From Paraburkholderia phytofirmans OLGA172 (lineage in GTDB: Bacteria; Pseudomonadota; Gammaproteobacteria; Burkholderiales; Burkholderiaceae), in NCBI RefSeq assembly GCF_001634365.1, contig NZ_CP014578.1, positions 3,658,001 to 3,722,000 of the forward strand: 64,000 bases of DNA, read 5' to 3'. The position numbers were made by a program, and so were the translations under genes. How positions within the stretch are numbered: the stretch's first letter is position 1; every line of letters starts with the position of its first letter. Of the stretch, positions 41,228 through 50,027 are shown one piece after another. Under the pieces are notes generated by a model. It was not told the origin of the DNA. It searched no databases and saw only the letters and a program-made list of their open reading frames with translations.

Positions 41228-43057
41228 ATGGTCACTCGAGACAAAGCGCAGGCCGCAGCCAGCGAACGCATGTCGCTGGTATCGCCCAAGGGCGACTGCG
41301 TGGACAGCCTTCGATATCCGGACATCGCAGACCTCATGTCGAGGCTGCATTTCTCGCCGGGCGACGGACGAATCTGGCTGGACGATCAACGCATGCTGCT
41401 GGTTCACACCGGCTCGGTCGGCGTGATGCGACGCGAGCTGATCGAGAGCCTCGGTATCGATGCCGCGCGCGGCTTGCTCACGCGGATGGGCTACAACTCC
41501 GGCGCGCGTGACGCAGAGCTGGCGCGCAAAGTCCGGCCCGACAGCGCGATCACCGAAATGTTCGCGGTCGGCCCGCAGTTGCACATGCTGGAGGGCATGA
41601 CCGTCGTCGAACCGGTGCGCCTTGAACTAGACGTCGAGAAGGGGGAGTACTACGGCGAGTTCATCTGGAAGAATTGCGCAGAAGACGAGGAGCACATCCG
41701 CATTTATGGAATCGGCGCCGAGCCTGTCTGCTGGACTCAGATCGGGTATGCGTCCGGCTATACCAGTGTCTTTATGGGGCGTCCCGTTGTCTATCGCGAA
41801 GTGGAGTGTCGCGCGTTGGGCCAGGCTCAATGCAGGATTATCGGCAAACCCGTTGAGGAATGGGGTGACGAGGCGGCAGACGATCTCCGTTTCATGCAGG
41901 CACAATCGTTCACGCAAGGCTTGTCTGCGGGAGCGGTTAAACGCGAACAGAGCGCGCCCGTACTCGGTGACCCGCTGACGGCGCCGCCCACGGCGTTCGG
42001 CGACGACAACATGGTGGGTGCGTCCCCGGGTTTCAACGCGGTATGCCACATGATCCGGCGCGTGGCGAGCACTCGCGCGACAGTCCTTTTTCTTGGCGAG
42101 AGCGGTGTTGGCAAAGAGGTATGCGCCCGCACGCTGCACCGGATCAGCACGTGCAGCAATGGTCCATTCGTAGCAGTCAATTGCGCGGCGATTCCGGAAG
42201 CGCTGATCGAGTCAGAACTGTTCGGTGTCGAGCGCGGCGGCTTCACGGATGCCACGCAGAGCCGGCCTGGCCGTTTCGAGCGCGCGAATGGCGGTACGCT
42301 TTTTCTGGACGAGATCGGCATTCTCAGCCTGACGGCACAGGGCAAACTTTTGCGTGCGCTGCAGGAAGGCGAGATTGAACGGATCGGCGATACGCAGACA
42401 CGCCGCGTCAACGTACGAGTCGTCGCGGCGACGAACCTGGACCTGAGGGATGAGATTCGCGCGGGGCGTTTCAGGGAAGACCTGTACTTCCGCCTGAACG
42501 TTTTCCCAATCCGTGTGCCGTCGTTGCGCGAACGACGCGAGGATCTACCCGTACTGCTGAATCACATGCTGCACAAGTATCGTGCGCGTCACCAGCGTAA
42601 CGTAACGGGCTTCACCGGCCGTGCCATCGACGCGATGTTGAACTACGGCTGGCCGGGGAATATTCGCGAGATGGAGAACCTTGTCGAGCGCGGCGTGATC
42701 CTCGCGCCGGATGGAGGCGCAATCGATATCGGCCATCTTTTTACGAGCGGAGAAACGATTGACGCGGAGATGTTCGGCCTTGGCACCGATGGGGCATTGA
42801 TGCCCTCTGGATCCTTGCTGGACCAGACAGCGGGCACTCCTGATGGAGAAATCGAGCGCGTCGCCCGAAAAGTAAACAGCTTGCTGATGGGGATCAGCGG
42901 CGATATCGAGCCAACATCGCTCGACGATATAGAAACCGCACTGCTAAAAAGCGCCGTGCAACGTGCGCAAGGCAACTTGTCGGCGGCCGCGCGGACGCTG
43001 GGGATTACGCGTCCGCAACTCGTGTATCGCCTTAAAAGCCGGGGGCTTCGGGTCTAG
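41228..43057 (+). CDS. NtrC-type V4R activator (regulator 2, DmpR/PoxR-like)
   Basis: The protein has 609 residues from the ATG at 41228. Domains match regulator 1: XylR_N (about 35-150); V4R with Cys168, Cys194 and Cys202 at zinc-ligand spacing; AAA+ with Walker A GESGVGKE (290-297) and GTLFLDE (356-362); and a Fis-type C terminus (AQGNLSAAARTLGITRPQLVYRL). The sigma-54 contact loop is GGFTDA (337-342) in place of GAFTGA, which is unusual. Divergent from the phenol hydroxylase operon, it is the obvious candidate for its phenol-responsive activator. Upstream in-frame codons to 41072 are unlikely to be used because the region holds activator sites. Confidence 0.9.
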   Translation: MVTRDKAQAAASERMSLVSPKGDCVDSLRYPDIADLMSRLHFSPGDGRIWLDDQRMLLVHTGSVGVMRRELIESLGIDAARGLLTRMGYNSGARDAELARKVRPDSAITEMFAVGPQLHMLEGMTVVEPVRLELDVEKGEYYGEFIWKNCAEDEEHIRIYGIGAEPVCWTQIGYASGYTSVFMGRPVVYREVECRALGQAQCRIIGKPVEEWGDEAADDLRFMQAQSFTQGLSAGAVKREQSAPVLGDPLTAPPTAFGDDNMVGASPGFNAVCHMIRRVASTRATVLFLGESGVGKEVCARTLHRISTCSNGPFVAVNCAAIPEALIESELFGVERGGFTDATQSRPGRFERANGGTLFLDEIGILSLTAQGKLLRALQEGEIERIGDTQTRRVNVRVVAATNLDLRDEIRAGRFREDLYFRLNVFPIRVPSLRERREDLPVLLNHMLHKYRARHQRNVTGFTGRAIDAMLNYGWPGNIREMENLVERGVILAPDGGAIDIGHLFTSGETIDAEMFGLGTDGALMPSGSLLDQTAGTPDGEIERVARKVNSLLMGISGDIEPTSLDDIETALLKSAVQRAQGNLSAAARTLGITRPQLVYRLKSRGLRV

Positions 43058-43068
43058 GGAACGGCGTT

Positions 43069-43317
43069 TCACGCGGCATACCTCAGCGCGTTCATGGCCG
43101 GCCGTTGCTGACCGGGCGGAAAGATGTACCAGTTCCCGTCGTCGTGACGAAAAAAGAACATCGCGCCAATACCCTGGCGACAAGCTGCTTCTACCCGCAC
43201 ATAGCAACACCCCTTCTGGGCGAGGTGTGTGAACAACGTAACGCGCGCGCTCGTTCTGTTGGACGGCGCAAGCCACTTTTCGACCAAAGCGTGCAGTGAG
43301 TATCCTGAATGCGCCAT
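43069..43317 (-). CDS. Small protein with its own sigma-54 promoter, unknown
   Basis: The ATG at 43317 has GAGGAG six bases upstream and gives 82 residues: MAHSGYSLHALVEKWLAPSN, then RVTLFTHLAQKGCCYVRVEA and MFFFRHDDGNWYIFPP. The alternation of strands and FFFRHDDGxWxxFPP look like a genuine small domain. The frame is open upstream to 43428, where a GTG is an alternative start. I recognise no named family. A perfect sigma-54 promoter (43486-43501) points at it and an activator-like site lies further upstream. It converges on regulator 2. Confidence 0.6.
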   Translation of the reverse strand: MAHSGYSLHALVEKWLAPSNRTSARVTLFTHLAQKGCCYVRVEAACRQGIGAMFFFRHDDGNWYIFPPGQQRPAMNALRYAA

Positions 43318-43485
43318 GACCATCTCCTCAACTGCATGTCGCTCGATGCGATCGAGTACATTGACGAACGTTTTCCACAGCTGACAGTGATTTTGCGGGT
43401 GTCGGTTGCGTACCGAATCTTCACTCACCCGATCCTGTTGGCTGAAAGGCCCGTGCTTGCGAAAACGCGAACACGCCCCAGATCA

Positions 43486-43501
43486 TGCAACGACTGTGCC
43501 A
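43486..43501 (-). promoter_or_regulatory. Sigma-54 promoter facing the small unknown gene
   Basis: On the minus strand TGGCACAGTCGTTGCA matches the -24/-12 consensus exactly. It is about 170 bases upstream of the ATG at 43317 (about 60 upstream of the GTG at 43428). Confidence 0.8.
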
Positions 43502-43612
43502 GTCGCGGTCCCAAGGCTGTCCGTCACGGCTGGAATCGCCTCGCCCCTTACTGCGCGCGGCACGCAAGGGGTGGGGTAGCTGCTGCGGGGTACGGCTGAC
43601 CTGAAGTGGTGA

Positions 43613-43695
43613 AGCGATCATTTGATGAAATGATCGAAAGTCGTCGTTTTTCCGGCGTTCGTATGGATCAAAGCAGTATCCGGGAATACCTCGGG
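43613..43695. repeat. Activator-site region, copy 2 of a diverged repeat
   Basis: CGATCATTT-GATG-AAATGATCG is a perfect 9-bp inverted repeat. Together with AAAGTCGTCGT and GTATCCGGGAATACC it matches the region at 41049-41122. It lies about 115-140 bases upstream of the sigma-54 promoter at 43486-43501, the usual distance for an upstream activating sequence. Confidence 0.65.
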
Positions 43696-43744
43696 CCGGG
43701 TGCCGTCGACACAAAAGGACGGCCTCCCGCGCCGCCGACACGCT

Positions 43745-45130
43745 CTACTGTCCTGCCACCCGCGCGCCGCCATGCATCGCCGCACGCCGGCGCTTGAACA
43801 CATAACCGGCCCACATCACGACCAGCCATGCCGGCACAAGCCACACCGAGACCGAGAGGCCCGGCGTCATTGCCAGAATCACGAGGATCAGCGCCATGAA
43901 AGCGAGGCAGATCCAGTTGCTGACCGGGAACCAGAACGACTTGAACACGAGTGTCTCGCCCGCCGCCACCATCGCCTTGCGCGACTTCAGGTGCGTCAGG
44001 CTGATCAGCGCCCAGTTCAACACGAGGGCGGCCACCACCAGGGCCATCAGCAAGCCGAGCGCTTCGGCCGGAATCAGATAGTTGATGATCACGCACGTGA
44101 ACGTGGCGAGCGCCGACAACCCGATCGCCATATACGGCACGCCGCGCCGGTCGACCTTCATCAGCGCACGCGGTGCGTTGCCCTGTTCCGCGAGACCGTA
44201 GAGCATGCGGCTATTCGCATACACGCCGCTGTTGTACACCGACAGCGCCGCGGTCAGCACTACCACATTGAGGATGTTCGCGGTCAGCGTCGAGCCGATC
44301 TGCGAGAAGATCATCACGAACGGGCTGCCGCCGGCCGCGACCTGATTCCACGGATACAACGAGAGCAGCACCGCCAGCGAGCAGATGTAGAAAATCAGAA
44401 TCCGGTAGATCACCTGATTCACGGCCTTCGGAATGCTCTTCTGCGGGTCGGCCGCTTCAGCAGCCGTAATGCCGATCAACTCGAGCCCGCCGAACGAAAA
44501 CATGATGACCGCGAGCATCATGAAGAGGCCATGAAAACCATGCGGGAAAAACCCGCCGTCGGCCCAGAGATTGGTGATCGAGGCTTGCGGGCCGCCATGG
44601 CCGCTGATCAGCAGATAGCCGCCGAACAGGATCATGCCGATCACCGCCACCACCTTGATGATCGCAAACCAGAATTCGGTTTCGCCGTACGCTTTGACGT
44701 TGGCGAGGTTGATCGCGTTGATGACGGCGAAGCACACCAGCGCCGAGACCCACGTGGGCACCCCCGGCCACCAGTAATGCACGTAGGTGCCGACTGCGGT
44801 CAGTTCGGCCATGCTCACGAGCACATACAGCACCCAGTAGTTCCAGCCGGACAGAAAGCCGGGAAAGTCGCCCCAATACTTGTACGCGAAGTGGCTGAAC
44901 GAACCGGCAACCGGTTCCTGCGCGACCATTTCGCCGAGCTGCCGCATGATCATGAAGGCGATGATGCCGCCGATCGCGTAGCCGAGAATCATCGACGGGC
45001 CGGCCGCCTTCAACACGCTAGCGGAGCCAAGAAACAAGCCGGTGCCGATCGCCCCGCCCAGCGCGATCAGCTGGATGTGGCGATTCTTCAGCCCACGCTT
45101 CAGGCCGTCTTGCTGCTGTGCACTATTCAA
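43745..45130 (-). CDS. Amino-acid permease (APC family, AroP/GABA-permease-like)
   Basis: The protein has 461 residues and 12 hydrophobic segments. The N terminus GLKNRHIQLIALGGAIGTGLFLGSASVLKAAGPSMILGYAIGG is the signature of the amino-acid transporter family (AroP, PheP, AnsP, GabP, CycA). The substrate cannot be told from sequence by eye. It imports amino acids by proton symport. It stands alone and diverges from the exported hydrolase. Confidence 0.88.
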   Translation of the reverse strand: MNSAQQQDGLKRGLKNRHIQLIALGGAIGTGLFLGSASVLKAAGPSMILGYAIGGIIAFMIMRQLGEMVAQEPVAGSFSHFAYKYWGDFPGFLSGWNYWVLYVLVSMAELTAVGTYVHYWWPGVPTWVSALVCFAVINAINLANVKAYGETEFWFAIIKVVAVIGMILFGGYLLISGHGGPQASITNLWADGGFFPHGFHGLFMMLAVIMFSFGGLELIGITAAEAADPQKSIPKAVNQVIYRILIFYICSLAVLLSLYPWNQVAAGGSPFVMIFSQIGSTLTANILNVVVLTAALSVYNSGVYANSRMLYGLAEQGNAPRALMKVDRRGVPYMAIGLSALATFTCVIINYLIPAEALGLLMALVVAALVLNWALISLTHLKSRKAMVAAGETLVFKSFWFPVSNWICLAFMALILVILAMTPGLSVSVWLVPAWLVVMWAGYVFKRRRAAMHGGARVAGQ

Positions 45131-45344
45131 AATTGCGCCCCAGTATATGGATATCGATCACCCGATCAGACTTATGGTCTGCCGCGGCAGAACCGATAAT
45201 TTTACCGCGCCCGAAATTACCTCAATACTGGGACCAACCCGCGCTTGGTTCTGCGCCGCACTTAACGGCGCGGATAGTGATTGTCACTGGCGTGGCGCTT
45301 CTGTATGTTCCCCTAGTCGAGGCCTCAGCCTTCGGAGATTCAAC

Positions 45345-46349
45345 ATGTCGCCCAAACGTCTGCTTTGCGCCGCAGCTTTGTGTCTCTGCTTCGCTGGGGT
45401 GGGTACCCTCGCGCAAACCGCGGCGCCCACGGCAGAACCCGCCGCCGAACCGGCCGAGATGCCCGGTATGGAGTCGAGCGCACCCGAAGCACCGGCCCCG
45501 CCAGCCGCCGCGCCGACCGCAGTACCCGCAGTACCCGCAGTACCCGCAGTACCCGCAATACCCGCGACGCCTGCCGCCACCGCCCCCATGCCCCCGGCAC
45601 CCGCTACGCCAACGGCGACTGCTCCCAAACCACCCTCAGCGCCGATCACCGGCCCCGTGCGCAACGTCGTGCTGGTTCATGGCGCGTTCGTCGACGGGTC
45701 GAGCTGGAACGGCGTCGTCGCGAAGTTGCAGCAGAAGGGGTATCACGTGAGTTCAGTGCAGAACCCGCTCACGTCGCTCGCCGACGATGTCGCCGCCACC
45801 CGCCGCGTCCTCGCGCGCCAGCAAGGCCCGACCATCCTGGTGGGGCACTCGTGGGGCGGTGTCGTGATCACGGAAGCCGGTGCGAACGCACCGAACGTCG
45901 CAGGTCTCGTGTACATCGCGGCGATTGCGCCGGATCTGCATGAATCCGTGGCAGACCTTATGAAACGCGCGGCGCCGATGCCTGCGACCCAAGGCATCGT
46001 CGCGGACCCCAGCGGTTACCTCTGGCTCGACCGCACGAAATACCACACCGACTTTGCCGCCGATGTGCCCGAAAACCTCACACGCGTACTGTCCGCCGCG
46101 CAAGTTCCGATCTCCGCGACGGCATTCAATGAAACCGTCAGCCACGTAGCGTGGAAAGAAAAGCCGTCGTGGTACGTGGTGACGACCCGGGATCGCGCGG
46201 TGTCGCCTGAAATCGAAAAATTCATGGCCGACCGGATGAATGCGAAGGTCGTGTCGATGTCATCGAGCCATCTCGCGCCGGTGTCGCATGCAGGTGCTGT
46301 TGCGGATGTGATCGATCGTGCAGCGCGAGAGTTGAGCCGGCAACAGTAG
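45345..46349 (+). CDS. Exported alpha/beta hydrolase with Ala/Pro-rich linker
   Basis: From the ATG at 45345 (GGAGA upstream) the protein has 334 residues. A signal peptide (MSPKRLLCAAALCLCFAGVGTLAQ) is followed by about 80 residues rich in Ala and Pro, including a VPAVPAVPAVPAIPA repeat coded by 9-base units near 45521-45560. The hydrolase domain begins VRNVVLVHGAFVDGSSWNGV and has the nucleophile Ser in ILVGHSWGGVV and a C-terminal His (SSSHLAPVSHAG). It resembles small esterase or lactonase-like periplasmic enzymes. Substrate unknown. Confidence 0.85.
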   Translation: MSPKRLLCAAALCLCFAGVGTLAQTAAPTAEPAAEPAEMPGMESSAPEAPAPPAAAPTAVPAVPAVPAVPAIPATPAATAPMPPAPATPTATAPKPPSAPITGPVRNVVLVHGAFVDGSSWNGVVAKLQQKGYHVSSVQNPLTSLADDVAATRRVLARQQGPTILVGHSWGGVVITEAGANAPNVAGLVYIAAIAPDLHESVADLMKRAAPMPATQGIVADPSGYLWLDRTKYHTDFAADVPENLTRVLSAAQVPISATAFNETVSHVAWKEKPSWYVVTTRDRAVSPEIEKFMADRMNAKVVSMSSSHLAPVSHAGAVADVIDRAARELSRQQ

Positions 46350-46448
46350 GCCCTGGCTAGTAAGCGTAAGGGTGGGTTCGGACGCGGCTAACGGTGCTTC
46401 AGACGAACATTCAAGCGGCAGTTCAAGCGAAGACGCAGCGAGACCGTA

Positions 46449-47441
46449 TTAGCGATAGATCGCCGTCACGGGCGTCTCGCCGATCCGCGCGAATCCGCGA
46501 TACATGCCCTCGGTATTGAACGGCAGCGTGACGTTGCCGCGCGCATCGACGGCGATCAGGCCGCCGCGTCCGTCGATCTTCGGCAAACGGTTCATCACCA
46601 CGTCGTGCGCCGCCTCTTCGAGCGAGATGTTGCGGTACGCCATCTGCGCCGCGACGTCGTACGCCGCCACCATGCGCATGAACATCTCGCCTGTGCCGGT
46701 GGTCGAGACTGCGCAGGTTGCGTCGTCCGCATAGCAGCCCGCGCCGATCAGCGGCGTATCGCCGACCCGGCCGAGCTGCTTGTTGGTGACGCCGCCCGTC
46801 GAAGTCGCAGCCGCCACGTGGCCATGTTGATCGAGCGCGACCGCGCCCACCGTGCCGAACTTGCGATTCGGATCGATCGGCTCGTGCGGCGCGGGATCGC
46901 CGTCGTTCGACGATGGCGCGGCGGCCAGCGTCGCGCCGTCGTGATCGAGCATGGCGCGCTGCTGACCGCGCGCGAGTTGCCATTGGCGACGACGCGCTTC
47001 GGTATGGAAATACTCGGGATCGACGAATTCGAGTCCTTGCGCGGCCGCGAAGGCTTCCGCACCGTCGCCCGCGAACAGCACATGTTCGCTGCGCTCGAGT
47101 ACGCGGCGCGCCGCCAGAATCGGATTGCGTATGCGCGTTACGCAGCAGATCGCGCCGGCGTCGAGCGTGCTGCCGTCCATGATGGCCGCGTCGAGTTCAT
47201 GCGTGCCGGCTGCTGTGTAGACCGCGCCACGTCCGGCGTTGAAGAGCGGGCAGTCTTCGAGCAGGCGTACGGCTTCGCTGACGGCGTCGAGCGCGCTGCC
47301 GCCGTCGGCGAGGACACGCTGGCCCGCGCTCAGCACGGCGTGCAAGGCAGCGTGGTAGTCGGCTTCGACGCTGGCCGACATCGATGCGCGCAGGATCGTG
47401 CCTGCCCCGCCGTGAATGGCAATGAGTGCGTTGGTGTTCAT
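46449..47441 (-). CDS. iaaA: Isoaspartyl peptidase / L-asparaginase (Ntn hydrolase)
   Basis: The protein has 330 residues, close to E. coli IaaA (about 320). NALIAIHGGAGTI is the family start. The autocleavage and nucleophile site is the Thr in KFGTVGAVALDQHGHVAAATSTGG, where the precursor splits into alpha and beta chains. The enzyme hydrolyses beta-aspartyl dipeptides and asparagine. The start overlaps by four bases the end of the RpiR-type regulator gene (ATGA), so the two form an operon. Confidence 0.92.
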   Translation of the reverse strand: MNTNALIAIHGGAGTILRASMSASVEADYHAALHAVLSAGQRVLADGGSALDAVSEAVRLLEDCPLFNAGRGAVYTAAGTHELDAAIMDGSTLDAGAICCVTRIRNPILAARRVLERSEHVLFAGDGAEAFAAAQGLEFVDPEYFHTEARRRQWQLARGQQRAMLDHDGATLAAAPSSNDGDPAPHEPIDPNRKFGTVGAVALDQHGHVAAATSTGGVTNKQLGRVGDTPLIGAGCYADDATCAVSTTGTGEMFMRMVAAYDVAAQMAYRNISLEEAAHDVVMNRLPKIDGRGGLIAVDARGNVTLPFNTEGMYRGFARIGETPVTAIYR

Positions 47442-48403
47442 CTTTTGGCTTTCGAGGTGCGGGTGGTACGGGTAGAAGCGCGCGCTGGCTTCTCAGCAGT
47501 GCTGGACGGCGCGGCTTGTGGATCGGTCAGCCAGGGCAGCACGAATTCGCTGACGCCGGCGGCCGCCTTGACTGACTGTTGTGCGCGATACGCGAGCGCA
47601 TCGCAAAGTGCTTCGATCACGGCCAGCACAGCGGAATCGGCATTGGCCGCAAGCCGCCGTTCGGAGCGGATATAGAGTGCGAGATCAGCGAATTGCGCGA
47701 GCGGCGAGCGCGGACTATCGGTTAGCGCAAGCACGCGTGCGCCGCGGCCTGCCGCACGACGCGCGAGTTCGATGGTGTCTTCGATATAGCGCGGAAACGC
47801 AATGGCGATCACCAGATCACCGTCGTCCGCTGTGAACAGGCGCCGCGCGGCATGCGACGGTCCACCGATCAAGGCGAGCGACTGCACGTTGTCGTGATAC
47901 GGCATCAGGCCGTGCTCCATCAAGCCGGCGAGAAACGCGCTGGCCCCGTAGCCGAGCACGAAAACACGGCGGGCGGCAATGATCGCTTCAACCGCCGCTT
48001 CGGCTGCGGCGCTATCGATCGCGGTGCGTGTCGAATTAAGATTGGCCACCGCCTGTTCGAGCGATGCATCGAGCAGCGCGTCACCGGAAGCGGGCGATTC
48101 CTGCGCGCTACGCAACCGCTCTACCGGCGCGAGCGTCGCTTCGAAGCCGCGTACCAGCGCTTCGCGAAACTGCGGATAACCGTCGAAGCCCAGCGCGCGA
48201 GCAAAGCGATTCGCCGTTGCCACCGAGGCACCGACCACGTTCGCCAGTTCGTCGATCCGCATGGTCGCCGCGCGGAACAGATTCGCCAGCACGAACTCGC
48301 CCATGCGCCGATGGATCGGTGTGAGGGTCGGCATCGCTGCGGCAATGCGCGCGGCAATGGCCTGCTCGGCGGGGTTCGATGCAACGGACGAGTGATGGAT
48401 CAT
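47438..48403 (-). CDS. MurR/RpiR family transcriptional regulator
   Basis: From the ATG at 48403 (MIHHSSVASNPAEQAIAAR) the protein has 321 residues. The N-terminal helix-turn-helix (PIHRRMGEFVLANLFRAATMRIDELANVVGASVATANRFARALGF) is of the RpiR type. The C-terminal SIS sugar-isomerase-like domain shows VFVLGYGASAFLAGLMEHGL and GDLVIAIAFPRYIEDTIELARRAAGRGARVLALTD. It probably controls the iaaA gene next to it in response to a small ligand. The frame is open further upstream to 48541, but the added part is low-complexity. Confidence 0.88.
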   Translation of the reverse strand: MIHHSSVASNPAEQAIAARIAAAMPTLTPIHRRMGEFVLANLFRAATMRIDELANVVGASVATANRFARALGFDGYPQFREALVRGFEATLAPVERLRSAQESPASGDALLDASLEQAVANLNSTRTAIDSAAAEAAVEAIIAARRVFVLGYGASAFLAGLMEHGLMPYHDNVQSLALIGGPSHAARRLFTADDGDLVIAIAFPRYIEDTIELARRAAGRGARVLALTDSPRSPLAQFADLALYIRSERRLAANADSAVLAVIEALCDALAYRAQQSVKAAAGVSEFVLPWLTDPQAAPSSTAEKPARASTRTTRTSKAKR

Positions 48404-48902
48404 GCGAGCGAGCCGACGTGGTGACTGTCCCTCAAGGGACCTCCCTTCGGGGCGCCCCCCAAGGGGACTTCCTTCGGGCGCAATCAAAATGAATGAAAGT
48501 ATATTTACATAGAAATCCAATCTAAAAAAATTCATTTTCATTTTCGAGGGTTTTCACGGACATCAGCAGGCGAGTCGGCGCGCAACGTGGCCGCCAGATG
48601 AAAACCGGTTTTCATTGCGCGATTGCTGCGCCCTCGGGGCGGCACGCAAGCGGTGCCGCCGGCGACATGATGATCGTCGACGCGCTCTATCCCAATCGAT
48701 GCACGGCGCTCGGCACGTACACCGCTTGCAGCACGAAGAAACCGAAGTTGAAGAAGATCGCGGTGGACGGATCGCGGATAGAGAAGGTGAAGAGGACGTA
48801 GCGTGCATTGATGAACACCTGCGACGGAATGTCGGGAGACCCGCGTCGTCGCTACGGCGCTGCGCGGCGCTCTGCTTCTTGCGGTGTTATTCTTCGCTCG
48901 CC
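48404..48902. other. Intergenic region upstream of rsuA
   Basis: A/T-rich DNA at 48485-48560 is the likely promoter region of the regulator gene. A minus-strand frame reads DIPSQVFINARYVLFTF, then SIRDPSTAIFFNFGFFVLQ and AVYVPSAVHRLG, ending at a TAG at 48687. It resembles the hydrophobic C-terminal end of a membrane protein whose remainder is missing. No complete gene is present. Confidence 0.4.
48687..48833 (-). pseudogene. Possible membrane-protein remnant
   Basis: About 49 codons ending AVYVPSAVHRLG with hydrophobic aromatic-rich content and no start. The amino-acid pattern looks coding, but there is no match I can name. It could instead be a chance frame. Confidence 0.25.
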
Positions 48903-49613
48903 ATGAATCTCGAAAGCATCCTCTTCACTCAAGGTTTCGGCTCGCGCCGCCAATGCCGGGCGCTGATCGGCGACGGCCGCGTGAGCATCGGCGGTTCAGT
49001 CTGCGCCGATGCCGACGCCGATTTCCCAACCCATGACAATACGTTCTGCTTCAGCGTGGACGGGGTCGTCTGGCCGTATCGCGAGCACGCCTATCTGCTG
49101 CTGAACAAGCCCGCCGGCTACGAATGCTCGCGCGACCCGCAGCATCATCTGAGCGTGTTCAGCCTGCTGCCGCCGCAGTTCGCCGAACGCGGCGTGCAAT
49201 GCGTGGGACGCCTCGATCAGGACACCACCGGCCTGCTGCTGCTCTCCGACGACGGCAAGTTCGTTCACATGTTCACATCGCCGAAACGCAAAGTGCCGAA
49301 GCTGTACATCGCAACCACGCGGCACCCCATCGACGACGTCCAGTTGAGTGCCTTGCGCGACGGTGTCCTGCTGCACGGCGAGTCCAAACCGATCGTCGCC
49401 GTCGACGCCCAGGCGCGCGGCGAGCACGCGTTGGCGCTTACCGTGATGGAAGGCAAGTATCACCAGGTCAAGCGGATGATTGCGGCAGCCGGCAACCGTT
49501 GCGAAGCGCTGCATCGCGAGCGGATCGGCGCACTCGCATTGCCTGCGACGCTCGCGGAAGGCGCGTGGCAATGGCTCGACGAAACCGACCTCGGATATTT
49601 ACGGAGCGGGTAA
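48903..49613 (+). CDS. rsuA: 16S rRNA pseudouridine(516) synthase-type enzyme (RsuA family)
   Basis: The protein has 236 residues. An S4-like N-terminal domain (MNLESILFTQGFGSRRQCRALIGDGRVSIGG) is followed by YLLLNKPAGYECSRD. The catalytic Asp is in CVGRLDQDTTGLLLLSDDG. KVPKLYIATT and EGKYHQVKRMIAAAGNRCEALHRERIGAL are typical of RsuA/RluE-type enzymes. It isomerises a uridine in rRNA. The exact target position is inferred from the RsuA-like length and N terminus. Confidence 0.88.
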   Translation: MNLESILFTQGFGSRRQCRALIGDGRVSIGGSVCADADADFPTHDNTFCFSVDGVVWPYREHAYLLLNKPAGYECSRDPQHHLSVFSLLPPQFAERGVQCVGRLDQDTTGLLLLSDDGKFVHMFTSPKRKVPKLYIATTRHPIDDVQLSALRDGVLLHGESKPIVAVDAQARGEHALALTVMEGKYHQVKRMIAAAGNRCEALHRERIGALALPATLAEGAWQWLDETDLGYLRSG

Positions 49614-49782
49614 ACCGGTAGGACCCTTTTAAGGCCTTGATGCGTCAGGACAATCGTGTGCGCCCCGCACACAGGCCCCGGGGGACACCTGATTACACGC
49701 TGCATCGCAGCATGCTCTTCCTTACAACTCGCTCTATACTCGTTTAAACAAAGACTACATAGGGTTCACAAGGAGGGGCGCC

Positions 49783-49971
49783 ATGGTCATCCACGACACC
49801 ACCGCGATTTCGCATTTGATGATCGCTTTCGTGTGCCTCGGCCTGGTTCTGATTGGCGGACTGCTGGTCATGATGCGGCTGCGGCACAAATATCATCCGA
49901 ACCTGATCGGCGCACTGATCGGCGCGATGCTGTGCTTCCTGTTGCTGGAGGCGTTGCCTGCACTGACATAA
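49783..49971 (+). CDS. Small membrane protein, unknown
   Basis: The protein has 62 residues, with GGAGGGGCGCC upstream. Two membrane segments are seen: LMIAFVCLGLVLIGGLLVMM and LIGALIGAMLCFLLLEALPAL. They are separated by a basic loop RLRHKYHPN. It may be a conserved Burkholderia small inner-membrane protein. No function known. Confidence 0.7.
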   Translation: MVIHDTTAISHLMIAFVCLGLVLIGGLLVMMRLRHKYHPNLIGALIGAMLCFLLLEALPALT

Positions 49972-50027
49972 GCCTGTGAGTCCGCGCGCCGCCGGGCGGC
50001 GCATTTTCAATTTTCACGCTTCACGCT

